Shown: positions 1 through 11,035 of the stretch, piece by piece
How positions within the stretch are numbered: the stretch's first letter is position 1
Layout of the letters: each line of letters starts with the position of its first letter
Assembly: GCA_905220665.1 (NCBI GenBank)
Contig: CAJNAR010000168.1
Location: 186,001 to 250,000 of the forward strand
Direction: 5' to 3'
DNA length: 64,000 nt
Source: Albugo candida
Taxonomy: Eukaryota > Oomycota > Peronosporomycetes > Albuginales > Albuginaceae
Made by a program: the position numbers and the translations under genes
Notes under the pieces: model-generated
Database searches by the model: none
What the model was told of the DNA's origin: nothing
The model's input: the letters and a program-made list of their open reading frames with translations, nothing else

Positions 1-2377
1 GACCGTATCGCCGTATCACAACTAAAACTTTCAAAGCAAGCCAAGGCTACATTTATGAACGTCTATTCCCCGCAAATGAGACGCTATGCAGAAGAATATG
101 ATGCATTTTATGACACACTTCAGCAAACAAACCAGCGTTACCGTCATCAGCTTTTCTTCATTTTGAGAGACCTCAACGCCAAAATAGGGTAGCGATGCGA
201 AGGAGAGACTTTTCTGGGTTTATACTCACTCACGCGGATACCGAAACGATAATGACATCCGGTTCCGGGATTTCTGTGCGGAAAACGATTTCTTCCTGTC
301 AAACACAGCTTTTTACAAGAAACGCGCACGCAATATCACCACCTGGCAAGGAATTAGCGGACGGGGTCCAATTTTCAATCAGATCGACTACATCATACTA
401 CCCCTACGCCTCAAGCTGCTTCTTTCCAATTCACAATCTTGGAGCGGGAAACTTGTTGACAGCGATCATCGTCTCATAACCACACACCTTCAGCTGCCCA
501 ATGTTTATAAGATTCTCGTGAAAATCTCCCGCACGCAACCTTCGGCACTTACTTTTGACACCGCCCTCCTCCGGGATCCGGACATACTTGATCCTTACCA
601 GTAAATTATTGATCTCGAAAAGTACAAATACACGGAGAGAATGTATCATATCGTCCGACGGCTCACGACACGAAAGCGGCCAGCGCTATTTATATGTGAT
701 CATGATGGGCACATCATTGGTAATTCCAAGAAAACAGCCCAAGTCATCACGGAATTTCTTTCAGGCCAATTTCACAAATCCCATCTCAGTCTCTGTTGGA
801 ACATACATCATGGAATCTCCCATTACGGCGGAGAAAGTAACACAAGCATTTCGGTCTTTGAAATACAATCGCGCACCAGGCGCAGATCACATCCCAGCCG
901 AATTACTCAAGTATAGTCCCCCAGTGGTTTCCGATCTCCTCGCTCGAGCAATCAATGTCATATCCAGAACCTCACTACATCCATGCGTGAAAGCCTTAAT
1001 CAATGGTGTTGTCATCACCGTTCCGAAGCCTAACAGACCGACGGGCAGCTATGCCAACCTTCGACCGATCACCCGTCTCAGTACCACTCGTAAGACCATA
1101 TCCACGGTCATCCTTAATCGCATCCGTACAAAGTGGATAATTGGATGTCGCCTAACGAGAGTGGCTTTTGAGTCACCCGCTGTACTGTACAGCAGATGCA
1201 GTCTGGGCACACAGATGGAATATCGCCCTAACGCATCGCTTCTAGACCAATGTGTACATTCTAGGGATTGACCTCAGCAAAGCTTTTGACACCATCGATC
1301 GACATAGATTGCTGATGGTTCTCGACTCGATCTTGGATCCAGACGAGGTCCAAATGATAAAAGCTCTCCTTAGCGCCACGACCCTCCAAATCCGCCTTTG
1401 TGTGAAATCCTACTCCAAATTCGCAAGTAATCATGGTACACCGCAAGGAGATGCGCTCTCCCCACTTTTGTTCGTGGTCTACTTGGAAGCTGTACTAAGC
1501 GATTTATGCCTGCACCTGGAGCTTTCAATGCGCGAGCTCAACGCCATTGTATTTGCTAATGATATGAATTTCACTCACCATGATCCTACTCGTCTCGAGC
1601 ATATCCTTCTTGTTGCCGAGCGAGTATTCCGGGCATGGTCCTTGACCATCAATGTCAGCAAAACTGACCGAACGACTATTGCTCGTGCACCGAACACAAC
1701 CGACGAAAGCTGGCGTACCGTCGCAAATTGGGATCACTACTTGGCGACTCCAAAGACGTATAAAAAGGTTTTGGAAACTATGGATTCATTCTCGCCTACT
1801 TCCAGAAACACTACACTTTCGCTTATACAATGTTTGTGTGTTGCCTATTCTGCTATACAACTGTGGAACATGGGGTCTCATGAACCGCGACATTGCCAGT
1901 CTTAAAGCGTACCACCGTCGCCACCTTCGCCGCGTCCTCCGCATCCACTACACTCAACACGTCAGCAACTCAGATCTGTAGAAGTGCTGTAACACAAAAC
2001 CACTGCGAATCCACCTGACGGGGTCTCGATGGAGACTCTTCGGTCATATTCTTCGCCGGGCACAACCTATTCCAGCTCAACCGAACATGCTCTGATACTA
2101 TAATGCTGCTGGTAATATGCTGACTCATCGGGGCCGTACACCTACCTTCCTCCCAGCCATTCCCGACAAGGACCTACGGCTGGACCTAGCCTCCAGTCTT
2201 CGTCTCCGCAATACAGCAGATCTATACGTCCTGTCCATTGTAGCACAAGACGACGCCATATGGGAAGAACTTACTCAGCGTCTCTGCAATAGCCAGGAAT
2301 TCATTTACCGGAAAAAAGAAAAAGTCAGGCGTAAACGAAAGCTAGAGTCCGATAATACGGGCTCAATGCCGCCGTGA
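1..2377 (+). mobile_element. Degenerate LINE-type (non-LTR) retrotransposon, 5' end outside window
   Basis: A broken APE-type endonuclease plus reverse transcriptase reads across three frames. Near 172-189 the peptide DLNAKIG matches the endonuclease motif. RT fingers follow at about 875-920 (APGADHIPAELL), then motif A at 1255-1290 (GIDLSKAFDTID), motif B at 1435-1480 (GTPQGDALSPLL) and motif C at 1549-1563. Motif C reads FAND instead of the usual YADD/FADD, so a catalytic Asp is lost. About 2020-2055 encodes RWRLFGHILRRAQ, like the C-terminal region of many LINEs. Several frameshifts and stops separate the pieces, so the copy is dead. The 3' end runs into an AT-rich tail at 2385-2400, next to the start of inverted-repeat arm A. 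Family assignment is firm; clade is not determined. Confidence 0.85.
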
Positions 2378-2613
2378 AAATGCTCATAATAATAGTAATA
2401 ATTCTATTTACCTGTAAATCTGTATAATTGACTTTTCATATACTTCTACTATACGTTGCATATCGCCAACATATTCAAGCTGCCGCTATTTCTGGATCTC
2501 ACGGTACACCTTGCCACCATATCTAAGATAGCTCTTCCACAGCATGAGTTGCACTTATCAATGAGTGCATCTCGTTTGTGCGTCCTTTGCATCAATTTAC
2601 TCACTGTAAAAGA

Positions 2614-2866
2614 TGTCGAAGCAGCGCCTCGGCCAGCCAACACATACCGGTAGGTACCGGTTAAAGTAGTCATCAAGTGATGACTGCTTGAAGTTGCCAG
2701 CTTCAAAAGCGGTTTCAAGATGGGCATCGACATGGCAGTCGCTGATTGGACAAGGTAACTCAGGATTAAGTAGAGAATTTAGTAACAGAAGGCTTAGAGT
2801 AGCAACAGAGTTGGCGAACCAAGGACCTTAATGGACGAATTTCAAGCGACGTTTTTCTTTGAGAGA
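2614..2866. other. Insertion of about 253 bp present only in arm A
   Basis: Arm B reads directly from the equivalent of 2613 to the equivalent of 2867. Arm A carries about 253 extra bases here, flanked by AGA on each side, which may be a 3-bp target duplication. Inside are short palindromes, including AGTCATCA-AG-TGATGACT at 2668-2685 and a repeated ACCGGT nearby. No coding potential was seen. It could be a small non-autonomous element, or arm B may have lost the segment. Confidence 0.55.
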
Positions 2867-3073
2867 CACTAAGAATGAGCCATTCTCATTGATGAGTGCA
2901 ACCATCTGCCGATTCCGCTTTCGAACGCTCGGAAAGAGCTGCCTTTTTAATGTCTCCAATCAGCATCCAGAATGATGCTAAGAGACTTGCACGGTGAGGT
3001 CGATATGTGTCGGTATTCTGTCTTTGCTTTGCCTCAAACGAAGAACTAACTATTTTTTGTACATGCAGCGAAA

Positions 3074-4281
3074 ATGCATAACTACGACGACCAACATGCG
3101 CCCCAGAAACGGGCCAACTCAAAACGAAACAGCGCCGACATTGAAGCGTGTCGGCGGCGGGTATGCGCTGAGAGCCCCAACAGAGACGTCAGCGTTACAA
3201 AATCGACAGCGCTCGACCCAAGCACGCACCGCCCAACCACGCACCACCCAACCACGCGCCATCCAACCACGCTCGACCCAATCACGCGCCATCCAGCAGC
3301 GCGTCATTCCAACGACGACAAGAACGTGACCCGCGCCGCTGGTGGCAACGCATCACGAACGACACCATCCGAAGCAACAGCCTCAAATGTGCTAGCATCT
3401 CCGGCAATGACTCATACGAATGGCTCGGTTACGCGCGTGGACGCAGCAGCGGCTTCCGGAGCGCGAGCAAGAATGCCTTCCACATCAACAGCGAATCGCA
3501 ACTCCGTCGCGCATGCCCCACCAACATCAGTGAACCGACCGCGCCTTAGTGACTTTGAGCAGCTGAATAGTGAAAACGAGCAGCTGAAGAGAAAAAATGA
3601 GCAGCTATTGCGCTCATTGAACGAGAAATCAGCCCAGGTGGAAGACGCAAATATAGAGTTCAGTGGAATCAACTCAAAAGTCAAAGATCTCGAAACCCGG
3701 CTGGAGAACGATCGTAATAGCGCGGCGGAAAACGCAGTGGAGATGCAACTTGCGTGTGAAAAGCGCGCAACGGAAGCTAGAGAACTCGAAACTATCAGTT
3801 CGGAATTGCTGTTCTCTCTGGAAGCAAAAGCAGCCCACGTGCAAGATGCACACGACTACATACATCAGCTCGAATGTGCTCTTGAATGCTTGGAAAACCG
3901 ACCGAACAGTGTTAGCGGTACGATGGAGTGTCCCTTTGCGGAACCCGAAGAAAGACAAACGGAAATCATTCAACCGGAGGAACTTATCGAAGACTTGTTA
4001 CAAGAGTTGGGAAGCAAGACGTCGGAGCTTTACCAAGCGCAGAGCAAATATGCAAACTTGGAGCGGAAGCTCAAGTCTTACGAAAAATGCGGCCGGAGAA
4101 CGAAGATGGCAACATGGCGTATCTCTCAAGTGTGGAATTGAAGCATTTCAGCGGCGTGCAGGTTCAAGCCGCTATTCTAAAGTGGGAGTTGAAGATTCGC
4201 ACAACGGTTGCAAAAAACCTACCAGTTGGAAACTGATTCGGACAAAGCAAATTCATCGATTGGCCCCATTACGCCATTGTA
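3074..4281 (+). pseudogene. Coiled-coil protein gene of the inverted repeat, copy A, frameshifted
   Basis: The reading frame opens at ATG 3074 and runs 355 codons. The N-terminal part is rich in Thr, Pro, His and Arg, with short tandem peptides around residues 45-75 (HPTT-like repeats). An Ala/Ser/Thr-rich linker follows, then a long coiled coil from about residue 160 (ENEQLKRKNEQLLRSLNEK). Compared with the partner copy at 61949-63151, one A is missing near 4041, so the frame shifts and ends at 4141 instead of reaching the homologous stop at 4279-4281. A further 13-bp deletion lies near 4215. A good intron-like segment, GTGAGG to TGCAG with a CTAAC branch site, lies at 2994-3068 and could be a 5'-UTR intron. 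Function is unknown; I do not recognise the family. Confidence 0.6.
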
Positions 4282-4328
4282 GATGATGCAGACAACGCGT
4301 GCCATTGGAACCCGATCACTGGCATCGA

Positions 4329-4478
4329 TGACCTCATTACGTCATCTGGGTGTGAAAGTTCTGGCAATGACCTCATCACGTCATTGCATGTGCATGTGCT
4401 GGAATGACATCTCCGATGACCTCATTTCGTCATTGGAGGTGCAAGTGCTGGAAGGTTATGGATGACCTCATTACGTCA
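4329..4478. repeat. Four CRE-like 16-mers in tandem (arm A)
   Basis: The 16-mer TGACCTCATTACGTCA, or a one- to two-base variant, occurs at 4329-4344, 4368-4383, 4417-4432 and 4463-4478. Each unit contains a TGACCTCA half and a TTACGTCA half, both resembling bZIP (CRE/ATF) sites. Spacers share a word like GTGCTGGAA but are otherwise less conserved. The cluster lies just 3' of the coiled-coil gene and upstream of the second gene of the repeat, so a regulatory role is possible but not shown. Confidence 0.7.
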
Positions 4479-4949
4479 TCATCTATCTAGCTCTTCAATT
4501 GCACCTGTGAGTATTTAAATGTAATTAATATAAGTCTTGTTGTCGTATTTGTAGTTGCTTCTACTGTATTCCCTTTGCACAAAACTTGTGTAGTACATTT
4601 CTTCTTTACACTATAGGTTTCGCAAGAAACGTTTATTGCAGTAGTAGCCATCACAAGTAGTCGGTATCACAAATTTGCTCACTTGACTTGCATCGAATCA
4701 TTCAGAAATATCGAATGCAAAAATGACATCATCGTACATGGACGAACGCATTCCATCAACACCCGATATAAGTGAATCTCCTTGACCAGTCTATTGAGGC
4801 TATGTGATGGTATTTCTCAATTCTGACTATCAGCTTCCGCATACAAATTCACGACTTCTCACGATGATACATTCACGAGCTGCGGAAGTGCACCGACACG
4901 ATGTGATATTTTTTTGATATTTTTGGTGGTATTTCTGGCTCTTTGGGAC

Positions 4950-7303
4950 CTGGAAAATCGGTGAATCCTTCCGCGTTGCCATCCACAGCTACAAAGACAG
5001 GACGAAAGACGGAAGAGATGTTAGAACTCTGTACATCGGATACAAATGCGCTTGGATGTGTTTAATGCTAGCAAATCACAACCACTTGCTTTAAATATGG
5101 TGGCAGCAATAGAAGATTTGGAGATTCTGGATTACATCTCGACCTCACAAATACGCAAGATGGTATGCTATTGGAAATCTGACACCATCCTCGAGAAACT
5201 GGCAGCAGTATCATGAAGCTGAGTTTGATGACGATACGGCCAGAACCAAATTTGTGTCTTGAACACCGCCTCAAGATGCGTTTCTTACCTTTACGCATCA
5301 ACTCAGCAACGCCACAGAAGGTCTGAAACAAGCATACGATTCATTAGCCCGTGAACTTCACATTGCTGCAAAGACGATCGTAGCGATTAGTGCTGTGTTC
5401 GCCTATAATCATTACTTTCGGACAGCCCTACTTGTTGGAAAAGATCAGTATTCGAACCGTCAGTTTTTCCATCAACAAAATTCGCTACAAATCAACAAAT
5501 TTATACAATTGATGCACAATGTTGCCCGGCAAATCGATCAGGAGGCTACTTCAAACGCGCTAATGTACTCGGACATTAGCGTAGACTATGGACCCGGCAG
5601 AGTGAACAATTTCGCGCTACCTAAAGGCCAGTACCCGGCATTCACAAATTACCCCAAGCTCGTGGTGGACATGAAGATTAAGATACGAAATGCCTCTTGG
5701 AAGGGTACGATGTCGTAACTGCTCGTTTGCGGACATACAGGAACGACAGCAAATCGCTTTGGAAGAAGTAGAAATTGCAGAGAAGAAAAGTCTTTTGGAT
5801 CGATTGCAAAAGGAGTCCAATGAGCTCGGATTGAAACACCCGGAATGGATCAAAGAAAAATAAACGATGCAAGAAGTGGGTACGACGAAAAGAAATGCTC
5901 AAAGCGGAGACGGAGCGTGTGATCAGTCCAAGAGCTTTGGATCACGAAACGAGAAAGCTGAGACTCGAACGTCTACAAAAAATGGAGGAAACTGCTCATC
6001 AAACATTGGATGAGTCTTCAAAGCGTAGGAAAGACAAAGTTTTCCGATAACTTCGAAAAAAGAGACCGAAGAGGTCAAACGTATCGAATTCAAAACGGAA
6101 AAGCTTTATCATCGACATACAAATACAACTCAAATTCGAATAGAGAGTTCAAAAGTTTACGGGAGAAATACATCACATGTACAAAGCAGCAATCATTAAC
6201 CGATTTGCAAAGCTTTGGGAATTGGAAACGAGACGATGAAAGAGAAGAACGACAGGTCACAGAGAAATTACCGAAATATAAGAATGATGTTCTAGCATCA
6301 CAAGAGCACACAATTCGTCAAAATCTCGAAGATAAATTTGTCGATCATATTCTCATCGAATAAATTGAACTGCAGGAAAGCGCTACAGAACGCAAACTTC
6401 GCCAGGATGACGCTCACTCTACACGGAACACAGTGGAAGATGGAAGAGTACATGATAACTCAGACGGCAATGGAGAGTCTGCAAAGCCCATTGAAGAAGT
6501 GTGCAAAGGGAGAACGCATGAGGAGGGTCCTATCGTCTCGATACCTGATACTCTCAGCCACAAGAACAAAGTCGCCGAGGAAGGCGATCAGGATCATTGT
6601 GAGCCTATTCGGTCGACAGAAAAATTGAGCGGTAAAGCTGTAAGGACTTTGTCAAGTGAGTCTCCACCTCACGCTCATGATGATGATCCATACCTCGATA
6701 TTCCAGTCAAAGTACCAAGAAAAAGTAGCGATGAGTCCGATAGCTTCGAGTGCGATCCAAGACATGAACGTATTGCTGAGGAAGTAGCGGTTCTGAAAAG
6801 AGCTTGGAAGGTTATCAGCAGTGTCTGAGCGATGAGCGCAGTATCTCAGACAATAAATTCGACACTGCAGGAATGAGAAGCTTGGACTGTCTGATCATTC
6901 AAGTAGCAATTCCAGCGCAATATGCTTCACACAATGCAACTCACCGAAAATCACATCAAATATGAGCGAATTTCAAACATTGCGCCGTAAAGCATACTTT
7001 TTATTGCATCAGGTGCAAGAATCTTTTTCATCCAGCAATGATACTCGAAGCATTGATCACTCAACTTGGGATAAAATTGGCAATGATGTCGATATCAATC
7101 AGTCACCCTCAGCGTGCGATCGAGGAATTGGAAGGAGCTCTAGGATTTGATTCATTGGGTAACCAGGAGAGCATGCAAAGTCAAGACGGCTGCGACTTTG
7201 ACATTTTTGGATTCCGACGATGAACAAATCTCTGACGACCGTAATAGTCTCTTGGAACGAGCACGGAGAATACTTCGGCAACAAGACACTCAAGATAGCT
7301 AGA
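4950..7303 (+). pseudogene. Second coiled-coil gene of the inverted repeat, copy A, broken
   Basis: Protein-like stretches run in changing frames: DIFGGISGSLGPGKS-type sequence near 4940, a helical segment around 5050-5215, a 107-codon stretch ending at 5718, a charged coiled coil at 5690-5863 and 5880-6050, an Asp/Glu/Ser-rich tail at 6433-6828, and a final piece ending QQDTQDS at about 7303. Arm A has a 2-bp deletion near 5031 relative to arm B. Some stops are shared with arm B, for example TGA after AAVS near 5212 and TAA at 6361. Part of this could be introns that I cannot resolve. It is convergent with UBE2S, whose stop lies 36 bp away. Family not recognised. Confidence 0.5.
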
Positions 7304-7338
7304 TCAAGTCACATATGACCGAGGCTGTATCGTAAATT

Positions 7339-8025
7339 TTACAATCTTTTCAGAGCTTTTTTCTTGAGCATTTTCAAGTGACAGCTTTGTGTGGGTCGAT
7401 GAGCCGAAGATAATGGACCCTCTTTCCGTTGTTTCTTGAACCCTTCAGCACCCTGACATTTTGTTGCTTCCAATTCATGCGGCTTCCGCTTCCCAACCAT
7501 TTTTCGACTGGGCTCCCTCTGTGGCTCTGACTGAGATACAATGGAGGACTTTGCAGCATGAATCTTGGTCATGATTCTAGCACGCTCAGCATACTCCTCA
7601 TAACTCTCCATGAATAAACGTCCTGCTTCGTCGTTGAGAGCCGAATCGGGTGACGGAACGATCAACAAACATCGAATTACCTGAGCGATATGTAGAATAC
7701 CCACTTTTGGTGACCAGTCTTTTTTGAGCGTATTCACACATACTTCCCCGTTATTCGTTGCGATATTCGGGTGATAGATTTTTGTGTCGAAAAATGCTTT
7801 TGGTGGGGTGTCTGGAAACTGCTCTGAGAGTACTAATTTGACTTTAAAGAAAGCATTCTCATAAGGCGTTTTATCCGGTCCTTTGATTTCCACATAAATG
7901 ATATTCAGCTGATTATCGGATGGAACATATCGTATATAATCGGTCACATTCGACGCAAGTTGTCGGATTTCGTTGGAAATGCTTCGAATTGTTTGACTTG
8001 AGAACACGACTCCAGATTCGGACAT
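7339..8025 (-). CDS. UBE2S: Ubiquitin-conjugating enzyme E2 S (APC/C chain-elongating E2)
   Basis: Single-exon protein of 228 aa. The UBC fold covers about residues 9-155, with the active-site Cys96 in GEVCVNTLKKDW and the segment HPN at 85-87. The C-terminal tail is Lys/Arg-rich and ends KKKALKRL, closely matching the KKRALRRL end of animal UBE2S, the tail by which that enzyme docks on the APC/C. Known role: extends K11-linked ubiquitin chains on APC/C substrates during mitosis. The start at 8025 gives a full-length protein. The gene sits inside arm A of the inverted repeat and has no counterpart in arm B, so it appears to be the only copy in this window. Reading frame is intact. Confidence 0.93.
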   Translation of the reverse strand: MSESGVVFSSQTIRSISNEIRQLASNVTDYIRYVPSDNQLNIIYVEIKGPDKTPYENAFFKVKLVLSEQFPDTPPKAFFDTKIYHPNIATNNGEVCVNTLKKDWSPKVGILHIAQVIRCLLIVPSPDSALNDEAGRLFMESYEEYAERARIMTKIHAAKSSIVSQSEPQREPSRKMVGKRKPHELEATKCQGAEGFKKQRKEGPLSSAHRPTQSCHLKMLKKKALKRL

Positions 8026-9120
8026 GTTGACACTATTTATGGTTTTTTTCTTTCTTACAATAAAAAATTTTCTTCAAATAAATTTCAAGTGAGAAAAAAA
8101 GCCTGGGAAATGCGTACCGAGGTTACAATACGGAATTTACATAATTAGTCACAGTCGATCATGATCAAGACGTCACAACACCTTGTCTGTTCCAACTCAA
8201 TGAAGTGGTCCCGAACCAAGTCAAGTTCCAGGAAAAGCCGGTTTAGCATCGGCTTACCCGAAACCGACTCTTTTTGCTGCTCATTGAGCCACTACGGAAT
8301 TATAAGCTCCACCGCTTGATCAGACCTTTCAATCGGCACATGCAGCCTCTGAGGTAATTATTTTACCAGTATCTTCTTATATGATCGCTTCCGCTTTTTG
8401 GTAAAACGATTCATGGATGTTGTATATCGGTGGCGATGGAGCCAGTTTACTTTATTGATTTTCCTTGAATTCCTGCATCGATTGACACCGCGAACCTTGG
8501 CATGATGCTTTCGGCTTCTTTTTGTGCCTGTCATAAATGCTGAGTCCTCCCAGATGATCAACAATAACTAGCGTGATGTTAATCAGGTTATACAGTGTGA
8601 ATGAACGAAGCCGCGTAGATAATAAGCCTCTTATAGATAAGTGGACTCTAAGTGCAGAGTGTAAACGCGCACAAGTTTGTATCCAGGGATCGCCGCAGAT
8701 GATAGTGTGTACGTATACCATGTGCATCGCACAATTCGTCACGAAGTAAGTAGCTTCTTCGAGGAAGGGCATGTACACTGCTAGAAATTGACATAGATAC
8801 TCTCAGTGGTGGACCCGTCTTTAGGCGCAGTTTATAGAATGCTTCTGCCGCTAATGATGTGAACAACTGTACTCTTTTCTCACTTATTCGCATACAAAGC
8901 ATGTCCGATCTACAGAGAATCGACCATTTACTATCGTTAATGCGAATTCGAGCTCGAATTTGCTCTTTGTTATGAATGAAGAATTGGCTTTTTCAAAGGC
9001 TTCATGGGCAAAGACCCGATTCATTCACCGTACTTGTATATTACATCATAGTCAAGTCAATAATGGTTCGAACTTCTACGTGTCTACTGCAATGCAATCT
9101 ATTCGAATCTAGTGCTGTCT
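8026..9120. other. Intergenic; contains the outer piece of arm A (8233-8410)
   Basis: No convincing gene. It holds the upstream region of UBE2S. The segment 8233-8410 matches 58880-59078 in reverse complement, so the inverted repeat resumes here after the UBE2S interval. From about 8411 to 9120 I see only AT-rich sequence. Confidence 0.6.
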
Positions 9121-9717
9121 TTATTTTCCACTTTTCAAATGCTCCGGTGGCGTTGGCTCGAATGAAGCATCCCGTTTCCACTCCGGTACAAACCGAGATA
9201 GATCTTCTTCTTCCTCATCCTCGTCATACATGTGATCATCATCATTATGATCGTTCAGTTCTATTGAGTCCGACCGTTTTCGCGCTGCTCGTTTTCGTTC
9301 TTCTTTGTCCAGTTGAAATTTTTCTTTTGCGGGAAGACCCTGTGCTTTTTTTAACGCGCTTTGCCAAGTCTCTAAAGATTTGCGCGTGTTGATAAATGAA
9401 TCAACTGGATCACGGATTTGAAATGTGCCATATCGAATGATACAGAAGCTGTTTTTTAGTTTTTTGTCGATTTTTTGCAGCACATCCGAAGTGGTATTGA
9501 ACTGAGCGATGATTAATTTTGCATCATAGTGGCATTGCAGTTCACCCCATCGCCGATCCTTAATTCCGTATCCTAGGCGACGTTCCCCTCTGTTTTCAAC
9601 TCCGCGGATGACACCGCCATTAAGTGTAATGATATTTGCACATTCTTGAAATATTTTGGCTACTTGCTTTGGGGTGGCTTTTCGACTTGTCAGGAGAACT
9701 TGTTTGTACAGCGGCAT
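9121..9717 (-). CDS. MRPS6: Mitochondrial small-subunit ribosomal protein bS6m
   Basis: Single exon, 198 aa. Residues 1-110 match the bS6 ferredoxin-like fold: the start MPLYKQVLLTSRKATPKQV, then GGVIRGVENRGERRLGYGIK and a DVLQKIDKKLKNSFCIIRY segment before the final strand. Known role: binds 16S-like rRNA in the platform of the mitochondrial small subunit with bS18. The protein is longer than most bS6 members because of a C-terminal extension with a run of Asp/Glu at about 165-172. No cleavable presequence is obvious, which is normal for some bS6m. Mitochondrial rather than plastid location is inferred from the organism type. Confidence 0.9.
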   Translation of the reverse strand: MPLYKQVLLTSRKATPKQVAKIFQECANIITLNGGVIRGVENRGERRLGYGIKDRRWGELQCHYDAKLIIAQFNTTSDVLQKIDKKLKNSFCIIRYGTFQIRDPVDSFINTRKSLETWQSALKKAQGLPAKEKFQLDKEERKRAARKRSDSIELNDHNDDDHMYDEDEEEEDLSRFVPEWKRDASFEPTPPEHLKSGK

Positions 9718-11035
9718 TTCGTTGGGAAATGAGTAACAATATGATCCACCGATTTTTTTGAGGAGTTGGACGCAAAATTAGGTAGTGGTAACAATTTGAT
9801 GTGGTGGCACGTTAAAAGAACGATCAGTTACTTTATAATAAAGAAATCTGCCAGCTTTTGGTTGTATTGCTCGCTTGCTCGTCACTATGAATTTCGACCT
9901 CACCAAATAATTACGTAATAATACCCAGCAGCTACTACGAGTATTACAACAGTGATCATCTTTTTCGCGCCGTGTCCGCTCATTGGGTTTCCATAGCGCC
10001 GATAATTCCGTTAATTCAAGCATTTGTAATATGTGCGGAAGCCACTATCTGTTAATGCGTGACTGATCTCAACTTCCTGTGCCCACCGCATTGCTAAAAA
10101 CGTCTACATCCTAGAACTATTTTGATCTATTGGATGGAGTTCACTTTTACGCCAGGACGGCGTAAAAACCATGATGATCAAGACGATGCAAGTTTTATCC
10201 TTTTAGATATCGAATGAGCCCGAGTCCTGTGGCTGTAAACAAGCGTTTGTACTAGGAGGAAACATTAATTGCGTGAAGTTGATTAGCAATGTGCCGTATT
10301 GAATATGATGAAATGTCGTAAAGCAACAACAAGAGGGTGAGAGATGGAGAACCAACGATTCATGAGTCAATGATTTCAATCTCATCGGCTCGGTGGGTAA
10401 ATAAAATTGCTGGATCGACTCCAGCCAGCATGCTACGCGTTCATTACTCTCGGCCTCCTTTACCGAGAAGTAAGTAATTTGTTGTCGCTGTTGAAGAGGA
10501 AGATTTGTTCGTGAGCGTTTTCATGTCTTCAACTTGTTGGACATATCAATCTTCTTCTTTTGCCCATTTTTTGATCGCATGCTGTCTATCTGTAATCGTA
10601 AATTTTAACAAATCCATCATCTAAAGATAATATTGTTTCTTCATGAACAAGGGCGTCAACACTTCTGTTGTGGTAATGACGACGACAAATGAAGTACGGA
10701 TCTTTTCTGCATAAGCTAATCAGGACAAGACGTCACTATAGATTCAAATGTCTAACTTTTCTCTCATAAAACAGTAACATGTTCAGCGACCTTCACTGTG
10801 TAGGAATGTGTGTATGTGTGCTTGGCATACTTAAAGCGCCCAGCTAATAGTAAGCACTGGTGAGATCAAACCATTCGTTATGCCACAAAATCAATCATCT
10901 CGTATAGTGCGATGATCGCTCAACTTATTCAAGTGCGTTCTCTCGTTGCCGAGATGCATCAGAAAACAGGGTACAAAGGTTCTATACTATCTTCGTTTTT
11001 GAGATATCGGTATTCGAAATACACAAACCTGGAAA
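9718..11035. other. Intergenic, nothing recognised
   Basis: About 1.3 kb without a supportable gene. Short frames are present on both strands but show no family resemblance and are interrupted. The right end must contain the promoter and 5' UTR of the small gene at 11036; I see no clear core promoter motif. Confidence 0.5.

Larger units (their letters stand above)
2384..8410 (+). repeat. Arm A of a large inverted repeat (partner 58880-63596)
   Basis: Sequence from 2384 to 7012 and again from 8233 to about 8410 matches the reverse complement of 63596-59079 and 59078-58880. Shared landmarks include the segment at 2470-2560, the coiled-coil gene, the four CRE-like repeats, the second gene and the block at 8240-8330. 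Between 7013 and 8232 this arm holds about 1.2 kb, including UBE2S, that arm B lacks. The arms differ by scattered substitutions and small indels, so the duplication is not very recent. The centres lie about 50 kb apart. Confidence 0.9.

Noticed and set aside
3074..3329. Alternative frame at 2994-3329 with the peptide TTTTNMRPRNGPTQNE as a separate gene
   Set aside because: It overlaps the better-supported coiled-coil frame, which is the one that continues in both arms of the inverted repeat.
5617..5902. Minus-strand frames opposite the second coiled-coil gene
   Set aside because: They are shadows of the plus-strand coding, and the same shadow appears in arm B.
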